Source: Clostridiaceae bacterium (GTDB taxonomy: Bacteria; Bacillota; Clostridia; Lachnospirales; Lachnospiraceae). From it: a stretch of DNA of 64,000 nt. The notes beneath the pieces were generated by a model, which worked only from the letters and a program-made list of their open reading frames with translations, did not search any database and had not been told where the DNA came from. Below are positions 35,561-45,400 of this stretch, one piece after another. The stretch is from assembly GCA_910575435.1 (NCBI GenBank), contig CAJTGI010000007.1, positions 1 to 64,000 of the forward strand. The letters run 5' to 3'. The stretch's first letter is position 1. Each line of letters opens with the position of its first letter. The position numbers and the translations under genes are program-made.

Positions 35561-36478
35561 CTAGCCTTCTCCCTGCATCAGTTCCATCACCCTGGTAATC
35601 TCGCTTCCCTCTGCGGGGGCCTCCCCCAGATTCTTGGGCTCCCCCGTCTCCAGCACCTGCACTAGGGAGGAAGGCTTGCCCTTCCCCTCATAGACGATGG
35701 CGTAATACCAAATCTTATCTGTCTCTCTGTCAAAACCTACGATGACGCTCTGGCACAGGTGGGGATAGCGATTCTTTTCCGGCATGGCCACCTGGGTCAC
35801 CTGCAGGGAATCGCTGATATTTAGCGTCAGCAATTCAAAATCCTCTTCTGTATAAGGGCATGCCACCTCCTCCTGGTAGAGTTCCTCGTACATCTCTCGC
35901 AGAAGGACTCCTTTCTCCTGGCAGAGCCTGCCCACCATCTCCCCCTTCTTCTCAAAGAGCTGGCTGGGCAGATAGGCAGCCTCCATCTGTCTCCTGGCCA
36001 GGGCGTGGTACTGCTCCACGGTAATCTCCTCCGACTCCGCCGGCTCCACATTCGGCTCTAACTTGTCCCGGTTTAATTGCATCACCAGATTGTGGGAGAA
36101 GGGATTCACCACCAGCCCCACAACATTCTCATTCTTCTGCACGATCTCCGCCGCCACATCGAAGTTCACGTTCAGGGACAGCGGGAACGCCTTGTTGCCC
36201 CTTTTCAACTCCTCCATGGAAGTGAAAAGAGGGATATAATCCTCCCCCTGGCCATTCTGGATCAAGCAGGGAGCGGGATTCACACCCCCCGGCAGAGGCT
36301 TGTTCTTCCCCTGATTCTCGATAAACTGCCGCATGGCCTCCGGGCTGATATTCGGCGGCAGCACCGCCGGCATCACCAGAGGCGTGCCCCGCAGTTCCTC
36401 CATCAGTTCATTGGTAATGGTCATCTTCTTCTGACGCTTCATCTCATCCATCATACGTTCTAATTTCTCTTTTGCCAT
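35561..36478 (-). CDS. SseB-like enhanced-serine-sensitivity domain protein
   Basis: 305 residues, no signal peptide. A charged N-terminal helix is followed by an SseB-type N-terminal domain: TPLVMPAVLPPNISPEAMRQ, DYIPLFTSMEELKRGNKAFP and a hydrophobic core ending VVGLVVNPFSHNLVM. The second half (EITVEQYHALARR, KNRYPHLCQSVIVGFD, KIWYYAIVYEGKGKP) matches the C-terminal SseB-like domain. SseB proteins have an unclear cytoplasmic role; overexpression in Escherichia coli alters serine sensitivity. It is probably co-transcribed with the DUF1266 lipoprotein downstream. Confidence 0.8.
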   Translation of the reverse strand: MAKEKLERMMDEMKRQKKMTITNELMEELRGTPLVMPAVLPPNISPEAMRQFIENQGKNKPLPGGVNPAPCLIQNGQGEDYIPLFTSMEELKRGNKAFPLSLNVNFDVAAEIVQKNENVVGLVVNPFSHNLVMQLNRDKLEPNVEPAESEEITVEQYHALARRQMEAAYLPSQLFEKKGEMVGRLCQEKGVLLREMYEELYQEEVACPYTEEDFELLTLNISDSLQVTQVAMPEKNRYPHLCQSVIVGFDRETDKIWYYAIVYEGKGKPSSLVQVLETGEPKNLGEAPAEGSEITRVMELMQGEG

Positions 36479-36841
36479 CGTAATCCCCCTTTCATGACTT
36501 ATAGGAATTTCATTTTATTTGCGTTCTTCTTAGAACCTTAGTTCTCTGGCGATTCGCAGCTTTGCCTGGCGAGGCGTTTGCGAGCCTGGCAAAACTTCGC
36601 ACTTTTTCCCTATATAGGAAATTGCGACACAGCGTAGTGCAATGCAACAAGAATTTTCGGAGAAAATTCTTGCAAGGGAATGCGCCAATATCCGAAGGAT
36701 ATTTTGCGTCCCCTGTTTTCAACTTATAGGAAACTGCTCGATTTTCGATGCGAAGAACGCCGGTTTTGCGTTCTTCTAAGAGGAAGCATAGCCTTTCTTG
36801 GGCAGCGTTTTGTGCTGCCTTAGAAAGACTCTTCCTCTTTT
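36479..36841. repeat. Repeat-rich intergenic segment ending in a plus-strand terminator
   Basis: About 360 bases holding several internal repeats: CTTATAGGAA at about 36499 and 36723, with a related TATATAGGAA at 36612; GCGTTCTTCT at 36531 and about 36769; and a perfect hairpin CAAGAATTTTC/GAAAATTCTTG around 36648-36672. The minus-strand frame inside it (70 residues) has no ribosome binding site and looks spurious. The segment resembles an interspersed repeat or a structured RNA rather than coding sequence. Confidence 0.6.
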
Positions 36842-36846
36842 TTATT
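36778..36846 (+). terminator. Strong hairpin with plus-strand T-run
   Basis: AAGAGGAAG pairs with CTTCCTCTT (36831-36839), and inside it CTTTCT-GGGCAGC pairs with GCTGCCT-AGAAAG, followed by a plus-strand T-run ending at 36845. It has the form of a rho-independent terminator on the plus strand, although both flanking genes are on the minus strand. It may end an unannotated plus-strand RNA, or act as the 3' hairpin of ltaS, whose stop overlaps it. Confidence 0.65.
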
Positions 36847-39598
36847 CTGGCATCTTAAACAATTTCGCCATGGTCTCCTTATCGCTATCGCTGTAATATC
36901 CATACTGCAGGATTTCATAATTTTCCAGCAATTCCTTTACCTTATCCGTCTCGTCCGTATCATAATTATGCCACTTCCCATCATAGTCCATATAGCCATT
37001 TACATTCATGGCGGGGATTTCCTCCGAAACCTTCTCAATGTACTGGTTGTACAGGGGAAGTTCGATGCCCGCCTGCTTGAGCAAGAGATTTTCCAGATAA
37101 TTATTGCTAATCACCGCATCATCCCCCTGGGCGATGTCATAGTTTGCCCAGATAATGAAGGGCGCCACGTAGCGTTTCTGAATCTCCTCCAGCCCCCACT
37201 CGCCCTGAGGCTTCTTCAAAATCTCCTCATAGAACTCCGTCTCGATGGAGGGCTGGTGGTCGCCAAACATGCAGATAATCGTAGGCTCCTCCTGCTCCTT
37301 GAAATAATCCACCAAATACTTGAAGGCATCGTCGGAAACCCTGGTGGCAGAGAGGAACTCCCTGGCCTCCTGATAGTAAGCCCCTTTCAGATAAATGGGA
37401 TTCTTCCAGTTGGTATTGGTCAGGTACCCCCCATGGTTCTGTATGGTCATGTCGAAAGCAAAGAGGGGCGTTCCCTCCTCCTTCTCCTCATACAGCTGAA
37501 TCACCTTCTTGTAACTCTCCTTATCGCTGATATAGCGAACATACTCCGGATTCTTGAAATCCTCAATGGTGAGGAATCGGTCGAACCGCATGCTCTTGTA
37601 TGTCTCCACCCGATTCCAGTTGGCCCCGCTGCTGGGATGGACTGCCTGGGTGCTGTAGCCCAGGGATTTCAAGTAATACGCCATGGAGAAGGTGGAGTCG
37701 TGCATGAACTGCTGATACACGTTCCCGCCGCTGGGGAAGAATTTCATAGAATTTCCCGTCATGGCCTCAAACTCCGAATTGCTGGTACCCGCGCCATAGA
37801 TGGATACATAGTCCTTGCCGTAGATGGTATTCTTCTTCAAGCTGTGCATGAAAGGCAATGGATCCTCGTTGAAAGCAGGCTTGGCAATCAAATCATAATC
37901 GGACAGGCTCTCATTCATAATCAGGATAATATTGGGCTTCTTCCCCTTTAAGGACGTGTTTGCGGGATAGTCCTTATTGGTGGTAAAGGATTGCTTCCCG
38001 GAAGCCTTTTTCTCCTCCTTCTGTCCCTTCCCCTCCTTCTCGAAATCCTCCAAGATATCCCGCACCGCCTCCTGGGAGTACCCGGAGGGCTTGGACACGG
38101 ACAGATAATGCAGATTCAGGAAAAAATTCAGATAGAAACCATTGGATCTGCAGGATGCCACCTTGTTCCACACATTATCCTGAATATTGCAGGCGGTGAG
38201 GAGATTGGTGTTGTATAAGACTCCGATCACGGCAAAGGACAGGGCCACCGGGGTGAGCCTCCTTGCCAGAGTTTTCCGAAGGTTCTTCTCCCGCCCCTTC
38301 TTCTTGAGCCGTACCAGGAAGAAGCACCACAGGATAAAGGCTGGAAGCATGACGAACTGCATGGGGGTGAGGGAAATCACATAGGTACTTGCCACCTCCG
38401 CCGCCGTGCCCAGAGCCAGTAGGTCTCCCGGCAGGAAGGGCGTTCCCCGCACATTCATCAGCACCAGGTTGGCAAGCCCCGCCGGGAATAAAATGCAGTC
38501 CAGCACCAGCATGGCAATGCTCATATTGCCAATCAGACCATAGAGTACATACTGCAATGCCAACAGCAACATCCAGGTAAAAATCCACACCCAGGCACTC
38601 TTGGTGAGCAGCGCCTCATTCATCAGCTCGATGGAAAACATTATAAGCAATGGATTAAATACTGCGGTGGCAATGCGCAGGCCCGGGACAAATCTGGGGT
38701 TCACCAGACACCATTTCACCAACTCCTTCAGGCTCCGGTTCTTCTTATTCTTGTCCCACTGCCCCTTATTCTTCTTCCTCTTTAATTTAGAGAGTTTCCT
38801 GACTTTATTCTTATCATAAGTTCTCGACTTGGAATAGCGCACCTTTGCGGAAGCATTCTTGCTGTGGGCCCGCTTCTCCTTTGCCACCTCCGCAATCTGC
38901 AAATCATGCTCCCTTTTCCGCTGGGCCTTCTTCTTCTTCTTGCGCAGAATCACGGCGTACTCCGTCACCCGCTCAAAGCACAGCACGAACAGCCCGGCAA
39001 ATTCCAGAACCATCAGGACCAGCGGAGCAATCTGGCGATAAAAATACGTATAAGATATATTCAGACATTTTTTCCTCGTCTGCATCTTCAAGGTGGACAT
39101 ATAGGTATTGGGATCTGTGCGGTTGGTAGTATTCAGCGTGGGAATGGTATCGTACACATGTTCTTTAGAGCTGCAGGTAATCTTAATGCAGCATGTCACT
39201 CCCCGGGGAATGGTCACCGTATAATCCATGGGAATGCGGTAGCTATTGTTTGGCACGATATCGTCCACCGGCACCTTGGTCTCATAGACGATATTGTTAT
39301 CCCCGTCCGTCATCTGGATATTCAGTTCATCTCCCACGTCCTTCCGCTCAAAAGAGCCAAAACTCAATTTGAACTCCTTCAATACCACCTTGCGGTCAAA
39401 TTCAAATTTCTGCCGGACGATCTCGGTCTTATCCAAAATGCCAATCACGGCACTCTCAGAATTGCCCGCATCCACCGTAACTTCCTGCCTGGCCAGAAGA
39501 GAGCCGGTGAGAAATGCCTGCAGTCCTATGACCAGGACGGCAAGGGCGGCAAAGGTGGCGATTCTCTTTTTCGTAAATCGAAAGTATTTATGCAACAT
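36842..39598 (-). CDS. LtaS-type sulfatase (lipoteichoic acid synthase-like phosphoglycerol transferase)
   Basis: 918 residues, clearly longer than Staphylococcus LtaS. An N-terminal helix (residues 12-35) is followed by a beta-rich extracytoplasmic domain (about 40-185, RIPMDYTVTIPRGVTC). A second helix, a very basic linker (225-290) and then five or so helices (310-470) follow. The sulfatase-fold domain begins near 545 with PNIILIMNESLSDYDL. IYGAGTSNSEFEAMTG contains the likely nucleophile Thr, and HPSSGANWNRVETY and MFGDHQPSIETEFYE carry metal ligands. Such enzymes polymerise glycerol phosphate from phosphatidylglycerol onto a lipid anchor at the outer membrane face; sugar- or glycan-modifying transferases of the same fold are an alternative. 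The additional N-terminal beta domain is not part of classic LtaS. Confidence 0.87.
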   Translation of the reverse strand: MLHKYFRFTKKRIATFAALAVLVIGLQAFLTGSLLARQEVTVDAGNSESAVIGILDKTEIVRQKFEFDRKVVLKEFKLSFGSFERKDVGDELNIQMTDGDNNIVYETKVPVDDIVPNNSYRIPMDYTVTIPRGVTCCIKITCSSKEHVYDTIPTLNTTNRTDPNTYMSTLKMQTRKKCLNISYTYFYRQIAPLVLMVLEFAGLFVLCFERVTEYAVILRKKKKKAQRKREHDLQIAEVAKEKRAHSKNASAKVRYSKSRTYDKNKVRKLSKLKRKKNKGQWDKNKKNRSLKELVKWCLVNPRFVPGLRIATAVFNPLLIMFSIELMNEALLTKSAWVWIFTWMLLLALQYVLYGLIGNMSIAMLVLDCILFPAGLANLVLMNVRGTPFLPGDLLALGTAAEVASTYVISLTPMQFVMLPAFILWCFFLVRLKKKGREKNLRKTLARRLTPVALSFAVIGVLYNTNLLTACNIQDNVWNKVASCRSNGFYLNFFLNLHYLSVSKPSGYSQEAVRDILEDFEKEGKGQKEEKKASGKQSFTTNKDYPANTSLKGKKPNIILIMNESLSDYDLIAKPAFNEDPLPFMHSLKKNTIYGKDYVSIYGAGTSNSEFEAMTGNSMKFFPSGGNVYQQFMHDSTFSMAYYLKSLGYSTQAVHPSSGANWNRVETYKSMRFDRFLTIEDFKNPEYVRYISDKESYKKVIQLYEEKEEGTPLFAFDMTIQNHGGYLTNTNWKNPIYLKGAYYQEAREFLSATRVSDDAFKYLVDYFKEQEEPTIICMFGDHQPSIETEFYEEILKKPQGEWGLEEIQKRYVAPFIIWANYDIAQGDDAVISNNYLENLLLKQAGIELPLYNQYIEKVSEEIPAMNVNGYMDYDGKWHNYDTDETDKVKELLENYEILQYGYYSDSDKETMAKLFKMPE

Positions 39599-39630
39599 GA
39601 TCTCGTTACCCCTTGTGCTGTACCATTGTA

Positions 39631-40518
39631 TTAGTCATTCTTGCTGTCTATATTTGTCAGTCTCTTCTTTGCAAAAGCCCAATTTTTCGCCTCTTTCGAC
39701 GTTCCCTTCTTCTTGGCAATGGCATCTCTCTCCTTCTCTGCCTCCCCCATCTCCCGATATATGCCGCCGGCAAGAAACAGGGCTGCCAGGACAATGAGCA
39801 CCGTCAGGGCCAGGGAAACAGGCTGGGGAATGAACCCTGCGCGCCAGAATCCTCCGGGCAGATAAGACAGCAGATGCAGTCCCATGGCGTAGGCAAAGAG
39901 CCTTTTTCTGAGAACGGCATTCCGCACCGCCTGGTATATGATAATGGAAAGCCCGATCTGCAGGGCAAAGAAGGCAACTTGCGCAAGCCCGTCCAAAATC
40001 AGGGACAGGGAAGTAAACTGAGAAAGTTCCTCCATCATGGCCTCCGCCATCCCCGCAGACATTTCCTTTCTCGTGGCCTCCTGATTTAAGATCACGCCCG
40101 CCATATAGTATTGCAGATTCCCAATGCCCAGAACTATCATGCATGCGATGCCGCCGTGGCCGATTCCATAAGTAATAGCAGTCTGTCGGTTGTCAAACTT
40201 CTCCCCGGTAATCATGTAGCGGAAAGCCAGAAACCTTCCCGTCTCCTCAAAAATCGCCGCCATCAAGCCCTGATAGATGGCATACACGATCTGGTGAGAA
40301 TTCACGAACCGGGAGACCGGGTTATCAAACCCCACAAACAGACCATCGGGAATGGCCTGCAGCAATTTTGCAAAAAAGACGAACACCAGAGCCCCCCACA
40401 GGGCAGGCATGAGATTCCTTACCGTGCGCAAGCGCCATGTGAGCAAAATTACCACCGGAAAGACGAAGCTGAGGACAGATATTTCCATCAAATAATTTAA
40501 TACAGATTCTGCAATCAT
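39631..40518 (-). CDS. YhfC-family intramembrane glutamic-type protease
   Basis: 295 residues with about seven membrane helices. The YhfC-type core is visible: FEETGRFLAFRYMI, with paired Glu, on one helix, and TYGIGHGGIACMIVLGIGNL, with a conserved His, on the next, resembling the CPBP/glutamic intramembrane protease fold. These membrane proteins are thought to cut substrates inside the bilayer; few have known targets. The C-terminal tail (KERDAIAKKKGTSKEAKNW) is charged. The start at 40518 is preceded only by a weak GTGAGAG site. It lies 32 bases upstream of the LtaS-type gene on the same strand and may be co-transcribed. Confidence 0.8.
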   Translation of the reverse strand: MIAESVLNYLMEISVLSFVFPVVILLTWRLRTVRNLMPALWGALVFVFFAKLLQAIPDGLFVGFDNPVSRFVNSHQIVYAIYQGLMAAIFEETGRFLAFRYMITGEKFDNRQTAITYGIGHGGIACMIVLGIGNLQYYMAGVILNQEATRKEMSAGMAEAMMEELSQFTSLSLILDGLAQVAFFALQIGLSIIIYQAVRNAVLRKRLFAYAMGLHLLSYLPGGFWRAGFIPQPVSLALTVLIVLAALFLAGGIYREMGEAEKERDAIAKKKGTSKEAKNWAFAKKRLTNIDSKND

Positions 40519-40742
40519 AGAACTCTCACTTTCTTTCGTGTACTAATATTAGTATCTTCTCAATTCTACACAAAAATTCCAATCAGGAAATCCATCTTTT
40601 ACCGATGAAATTCCTATCCAATTACTATTCATGCATATAAGGATCCGTGACAATGAATAATAACACTAAATTATATCATACCATATTTTGCCATCCCTTA
40701 CAAGAAATTTTACTTCACAGCCATAGGAGTTGCTATGGCTGA
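40519..40742. repeat. Small inverted repeats left of the palindromic element
   Basis: Two hairpins lie here: ATTACTATTCAT (near 40621) with ATGAATAATAAC (40654-40665), 45 bases in all, and a perfect 9-bp stem CAGCCATAG/CTATGGCTG (40718-40741) abutting the larger element. The first uses the same GTTACTATTC-like end motif as the elements at 40743 and 59863. No gene seen. Confidence 0.7.
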
Positions 40743-41334
40743 GTTACTATTCACGGTCGATGTGAAAAACAGATATTATCTTATTATCCAAAGAATCCTT
40801 GATTTTTGCAGACCAGTCCAGCAAAATGAATGACGTTTTTTGCTGCGATATTTGCATTGCATCCGAATAAGAAAGGCTGGACGCACTGCCAGACAACGTA
40901 GGCTTTCGCAAGGGAACTTTGCTTTGCAGGGTTTCGATGCATATGTGCCTCGCAGAATTGTTTGAACAGCATGCATCGTTTCAGTGCTTTTCTAGGAGGC
41001 ACGCTCTCGCTACCGCTCATAACGCCACGACACATAAGCGAGCCAAAATACGTCTCGCAAGTGTCGGCGATTCGCAAGTGCCTCTACGAAAAGCACATGA
41101 AAGCGGTTGCATGGTGTGAGTTATCGGAGAGGCACATAAATCACACATCGAAACCCCAAAGCAATTAGTTCCCTCCGAAAGCCGTAATGTTGCAAGGTGC
41201 GCCCAGCCTTTCTTTTCGGATGCCTTCATATAATTCAGCAAAAAACGTTGCAAGATCTTGAATCGGTCTGCAAAAGCATAAGCTAATAATGGATAATAAA
41301 ATATTATCCCTTCACATCGACCGTGAATAGTAAC
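40743..41334. repeat. 592-bp palindromic element A with 24-bp perfect terminal inverted repeats
   Basis: The left end GTTACTATTCACGGTCGATG plus TGAA (40743-40766) is exactly complementary to the right end (41311-41334). The interior is itself an imperfect inverted repeat: the outer left third (CAGACCAGTCCAGC, GTTTTTTGCTGCGATAT, GCATCCGAATAAGAAAGGCTGG) returns in opposite orientation in the outer right third (GGTCTGC, AGCAAAAAACGTT, CCAGCCTTTCTTTTCGGATG). The centre includes the near-palindromic stretch around AGTGCTTTTCTAGGAGGCAC. No transposase is encoded, so it resembles a MITE-type or structured-RNA-forming element. Short frames inside lack ribosome binding sites and are not called as genes. 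A diverged inverted relative lies at 57.66-58.39 kb. Confidence 0.88.
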
Positions 41335-42418
41335 ATGGCTGGCCGGGAATCTCTCCCGGGGAGGAGAATACTCCCAGTTCCGTGACAAATCCCTTAATCA
41401 GGGAGTGGTCGGTCACATCGAAGGCGGGATTGTACACCTTCACCCCGGAAGGGCACATAGGCTGCCGGAACCACATCTGAGTCACCTCTTCCCCAGGACG
41501 CTCCTCGATCTCGATATCCTTTCCCGTGGCAGTATCCCAGTCAATGGTAGAGAGAGGAGCGCACACATAGAAGGGGACGTGGTAGTGGCTTGCCGCCACC
41601 GCCAGCATGGAGGTGCCAATCTTATTGGCGGTATCCCCGTTTGCCGCCACCCGGTCGCATCCCACCAGCACCGCCTGAATCTTCCCCCCAGCCATCAGGG
41701 AGGCAGCCATACTGTCACAGATCAGGGTCACATCCACCCCGGCAGACTGCAGTTCGAAGGCGGTGAGCCTGGCCCCCTGGAGCAGTGGCCTGGTCTCGTC
41801 CGCATACACGTGAAATCCATATCCCCGCTCCTGCCCCAGATAAATGGGAGCCGTGGCGGTGCCGTAGCGACAGGTAGCCAGCTGTCCCGCATTGCAGTGG
41901 GTCAGGATGCCATCCCCCCGCTTTAGCAGGCCCAGGCCATGCTCCCCGATCCTCTGGCAAATTCCGATATCCTCCTCCTTCATCCGATCCGCCTCCGCCA
42001 GAAGTGCCTTCCGCAGCCTAAGGATCTTTTCCTCTTCCTGCATGTCCCGGGCTTGATCCAATTCCTGGCCCAAAAGGCTCTCGCATGCCCTGTAGACCCG
42101 GTTCAGCGCCCAGGATAAATTCACGGCGGTAGGCCGGGCAGAGCATAAATATTCCCGATGCCCGGCTAGCTGCATCATAAAATCAGCCGCCGTATCTGCC
42201 TTAATCCGCCAGCCTAACGCTGCCAGACCATAGGCGGCAGCCACGCCGATTGCCGGTGCGCCACGCACCTTCAGATTATATATGGCATCCCAGATTTCCC
42301 TGGGACTGCACAGAGAAAGAAACTCCACCCTTCCCGGCAGTTTGGTCTGGTCCACTATGACCAGACCGTGGCTTTCCCGGTCATAATCCACTGTCTCATA
42401 CCCTAATACTGACTTCAT
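41312..42418 (-). CDS. mtnA: Methylthioribose-1-phosphate isomerase
   Basis: 368 residues from the ATG at 42418 (GGGG five bases upstream). Family motifs: VDQTKLPGRVEFL, AIYNLKVRGAPAIGVAAAYG, RPTAVNLSWALNRVY, ILTHCNAGQLATCRYGTATA with the catalytic Cys, LVGCDRVAANGDTANKIGT with the catalytic Asp, and FYVCAPLSTIDWDTATG. It converts 5-methylthioribose 1-phosphate to the ribulose form in methionine salvage, in the cytoplasm; no other mtn gene is adjacent, so a dihydroxyacetone-phosphate shunt or standalone role is possible. Oddly, its last residues (CYYSRSM) and TGA stop are read from the right terminal repeat of the 592-bp element, which implies the element once inserted into or just beside the 3' end. 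Confidence 0.93.
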   Translation of the reverse strand: MKSVLGYETVDYDRESHGLVIVDQTKLPGRVEFLSLCSPREIWDAIYNLKVRGAPAIGVAAAYGLAALGWRIKADTAADFMMQLAGHREYLCSARPTAVNLSWALNRVYRACESLLGQELDQARDMQEEEKILRLRKALLAEADRMKEEDIGICQRIGEHGLGLLKRGDGILTHCNAGQLATCRYGTATAPIYLGQERGYGFHVYADETRPLLQGARLTAFELQSAGVDVTLICDSMAASLMAGGKIQAVLVGCDRVAANGDTANKIGTSMLAVAASHYHVPFYVCAPLSTIDWDTATGKDIEIEERPGEEVTQMWFRQPMCPSGVKVYNPAFDVTDHSLIKGFVTELGVFSSPGEIPGQPCYYSRSM

Positions 42419-42448
42419 ATATCCCCCTTCCATCGCTGGGAAACAAAA

Positions 42449-45400
42449 CTACTTGGAATACAAATGGTACTTCTCCCGCTGGTACTTGGAAAACTCCATA
42501 GTTCCCACATAATCCTCTGCCATCTTCAGGATTTCCTCAGAGGAATACAAGGGAATCTTATACAGATTCTGGGCTCCGTCATACACCACCACTTCCCCAT
42601 CGCTGGTTGTGGTGACATAATTGGGAATCTCTCCGATAATCTCCTCCGGGTGCTGCTTGTCATAGAGATAGGCCACATTGGAGCCGCCGGCTTTTCCGGT
42701 CCCCTTTGCGTCGCTATCCTGATACCACACCACGAAATAGGGCAGGCTGGCGGTAGTGGACACGCCATACACGCCATTGCTAATCTCCGACAGATCCAAT
42801 ACCTTTTTCCAAGTAGCCATATCATATACTTCCGAGTAGTCGTTGAGGAAATACCGATTGTCTCCAAAGAACATGGTGCTGGCGTAATCTCCCGCCTTCC
42901 CCTGGCACACCACCTTGCCCTCTTCCAGGGAATACACGAACCATTCCGTCCCCTCGGGATTCCTATAAAATACCAGACCGCGGTCCTGGTGGAAGGAATA
43001 CAGTTCCCCATCCTTGATGACCTTCTCCTTCTCCGTCTTCTCATCCACAATGCAGATCTCGCTGTCGCTGCTAAAGACCTGATGCTGCCCAATCACGATG
43101 CCCCGGTTGTACTTTTCAGGAATATCCCATCGCTTCTGCTCCTCTCCCGTCTTGGCATCATAGAGAATCACCTGCTGGTCCCTGGTGATAAAGAATTGAT
43201 CCCGCTTCTCATTGTACAGGTAATAGGAATCATCGTCATACTCCAAGGTATTATTCATGGAGGAGGCGTCAAAATGCCTGTTCACATAGGTAGCATAATC
43301 CCGCACGGAAAAATACCCATTGTCCGCCATGTCAATGGTAAGGTTGTCAAAAGTCTGGTAGCCCAGGCTTGTCATAGGCACCGACTGCTCCACCTCCATG
43401 GTCTCGCTGTTCATCACCCACAGCTGCCTGACCCCATCCTTCTGGGTTCCCAGGATGAAATGCTGGCTCCCGGGAGAACAGGTATACCATCTGTCGGGAA
43501 TCAAATCCTCCGTGGCGAACAGTTCCTTCTTCTTCCCCTTTTCCTGATTCTGCTCCTGGCGATGGTAGATGCGCACCATCTTTCCCCAGTAATCCCGCAG
43601 GGCCGCATAGGAATCATCTACATAGGTAAAATAAAATGGCTCCCCATTTCCTGACTGGGAATTGATTAATTTCTTGCTATCCAGATCAAAGAAATAAATG
43701 CTTCCATTCCTGCAGGAAATTCCCACCGTCTTTCCCCCGCAGATCACGGAGATAATTTCCGACGGAAAATTATATTTCCAGATAGCATCCCCAGACTTCT
43801 GGTCCACCTCGTATAGTTTGGTTCCCCGATAGTAGAAGCAAGAGCGATTGCCGCTGATTGCCATGGACTGCAGATTCCAGTTGGCATCGCAGAGGTAATT
43901 TTCCTTTCCCTTCGTCAGGTCATACTCCACGATATGCTTTAGGCTGGCCTGGCGGTCTGTCCGCAGGAAGCAGATATCCTTATTGGAAGTGAAGACGATT
44001 TCCTGGCAAGTGCCATCCTGGTTGATAAAGCTATTCTCGCCGGTAGATGTATCCAGAAGAAGGATGCCGCTAATCTTGTCCGTGGAGGCAGCCAGGGCAA
44101 CCTGGGAATGATCCGGGCTGATATCCCCCAGCGTATACTCGATATCGCTGCCCAGCTCGCATTCCAGAATCACTTCCCCATCCATCTTATAGGAATAGAG
44201 AATCCCCCCGCCATAGTCTACCCCCACGATCAGGTCCTCCTTCTGGCTCACCGCCAGGTCAGAGACTCCCTTTCCCTTGAAATTCTCCTTGCCGGAATAG
44301 ATATCCACGGAGACCAGGCCCTCCGTCCCCGCATAGAGGAGAGTCTTGCTATCAGAGAGAAGAACCGCCCCCCTGGTGCTGTCGGCATAAAAGGCCCGGC
44401 TCACATTCTCCAGCTTGTAGGAGCAGATTTTCGTGGAATCCGCCAGAGAATACAATGTCACGTCCCTCTTTAAGACATTGTTGGCGGCAGAGTAATACTT
44501 TTCCACCAGCGCAACCTTCTGGTCCCTGCTCACCTGCACCTTGGTGTCAAAAGCCTCCTCCTCCTCTTCCAGCAGCTGCTCCTTCTGATACCCGAGGCTC
44601 ACGTCATAGGTTCCCATAGCCTCTGTCAGGGCGCGCATGGCATTGGACACGAAGGGCCTCTCCTGATTCTTCAAATCCTTTGGCAATGCCTCCAATCCCA
44701 GCTTCACCGCCGTCTTCCTGTCCGCATTCTGATATGCCTCCTGGGCATACTCTGCCAGATAGTAGGACTCTCCCCGCAAGGTCTGCTGGTTGGACTGGTC
44801 CAGCGCCGCATACGCCTTCTCCAGCTGCATATTCTTCGCCATCACCACGCCGGCAAAGATCGCCGCACCGGAAACCATGGCTCCGGATACCGCGATAACC
44901 CTTCTCAGGCGACGCTCCCGCTCCCTCTGGTACAGATCGTCATAATCCACCTCCAGCATATCCGCAAGGAAGCGGTATTGCTCCCGGCGGATATTCTTGA
45001 GGATCTTCTTCTCATCGTCATCCCGGATATCCACCGCCAAAGGCTCGATGGAGACCATCTTGCCGTCCCGCTCCACCTCTGTGAGCACCTTGGGAAAGCT
45101 TTCTGCAGGCTCACCCTCCACCAGAATCGTAATAATCCGGTCCCGGCCTCGGATTTTCAGAAAATGCTCCACCTCCTCCATGCACCACACAGAATCCTTG
45201 AAACGCTTGGTGCACACGATAATCAGCCACTCCGTCTCGTCCAGGGCACTCTTAATAAGAGCCGATAGATCACTACCGGCTTTTAATTCTTCCGAATCCC
45301 GAAAGACCCGTCCTATATTCTTCCTGCCAATCTTCTTCGCAAGCTTCCTTGGAACCCGGTATTTCTCCAACAAGCGAAATACCTGCTTTGCCACCTTCTC

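Noticed and set aside
36510-36722. 70-residue minus-strand frame in the repeat-rich gap
   Set aside because: No ribosome binding site and the sequence is made of short repeats and hairpins; more likely non-coding.
40784-41077. Frames inside element A (97 residues, also 123 residues at 41017-41388), with relatives inside element B
   Set aside because: They lie wholly or largely inside a palindromic repeat, lack ribosome binding sites, and the similarity between A and B frames follows from DNA homology. I read them as shadows of a structured element.
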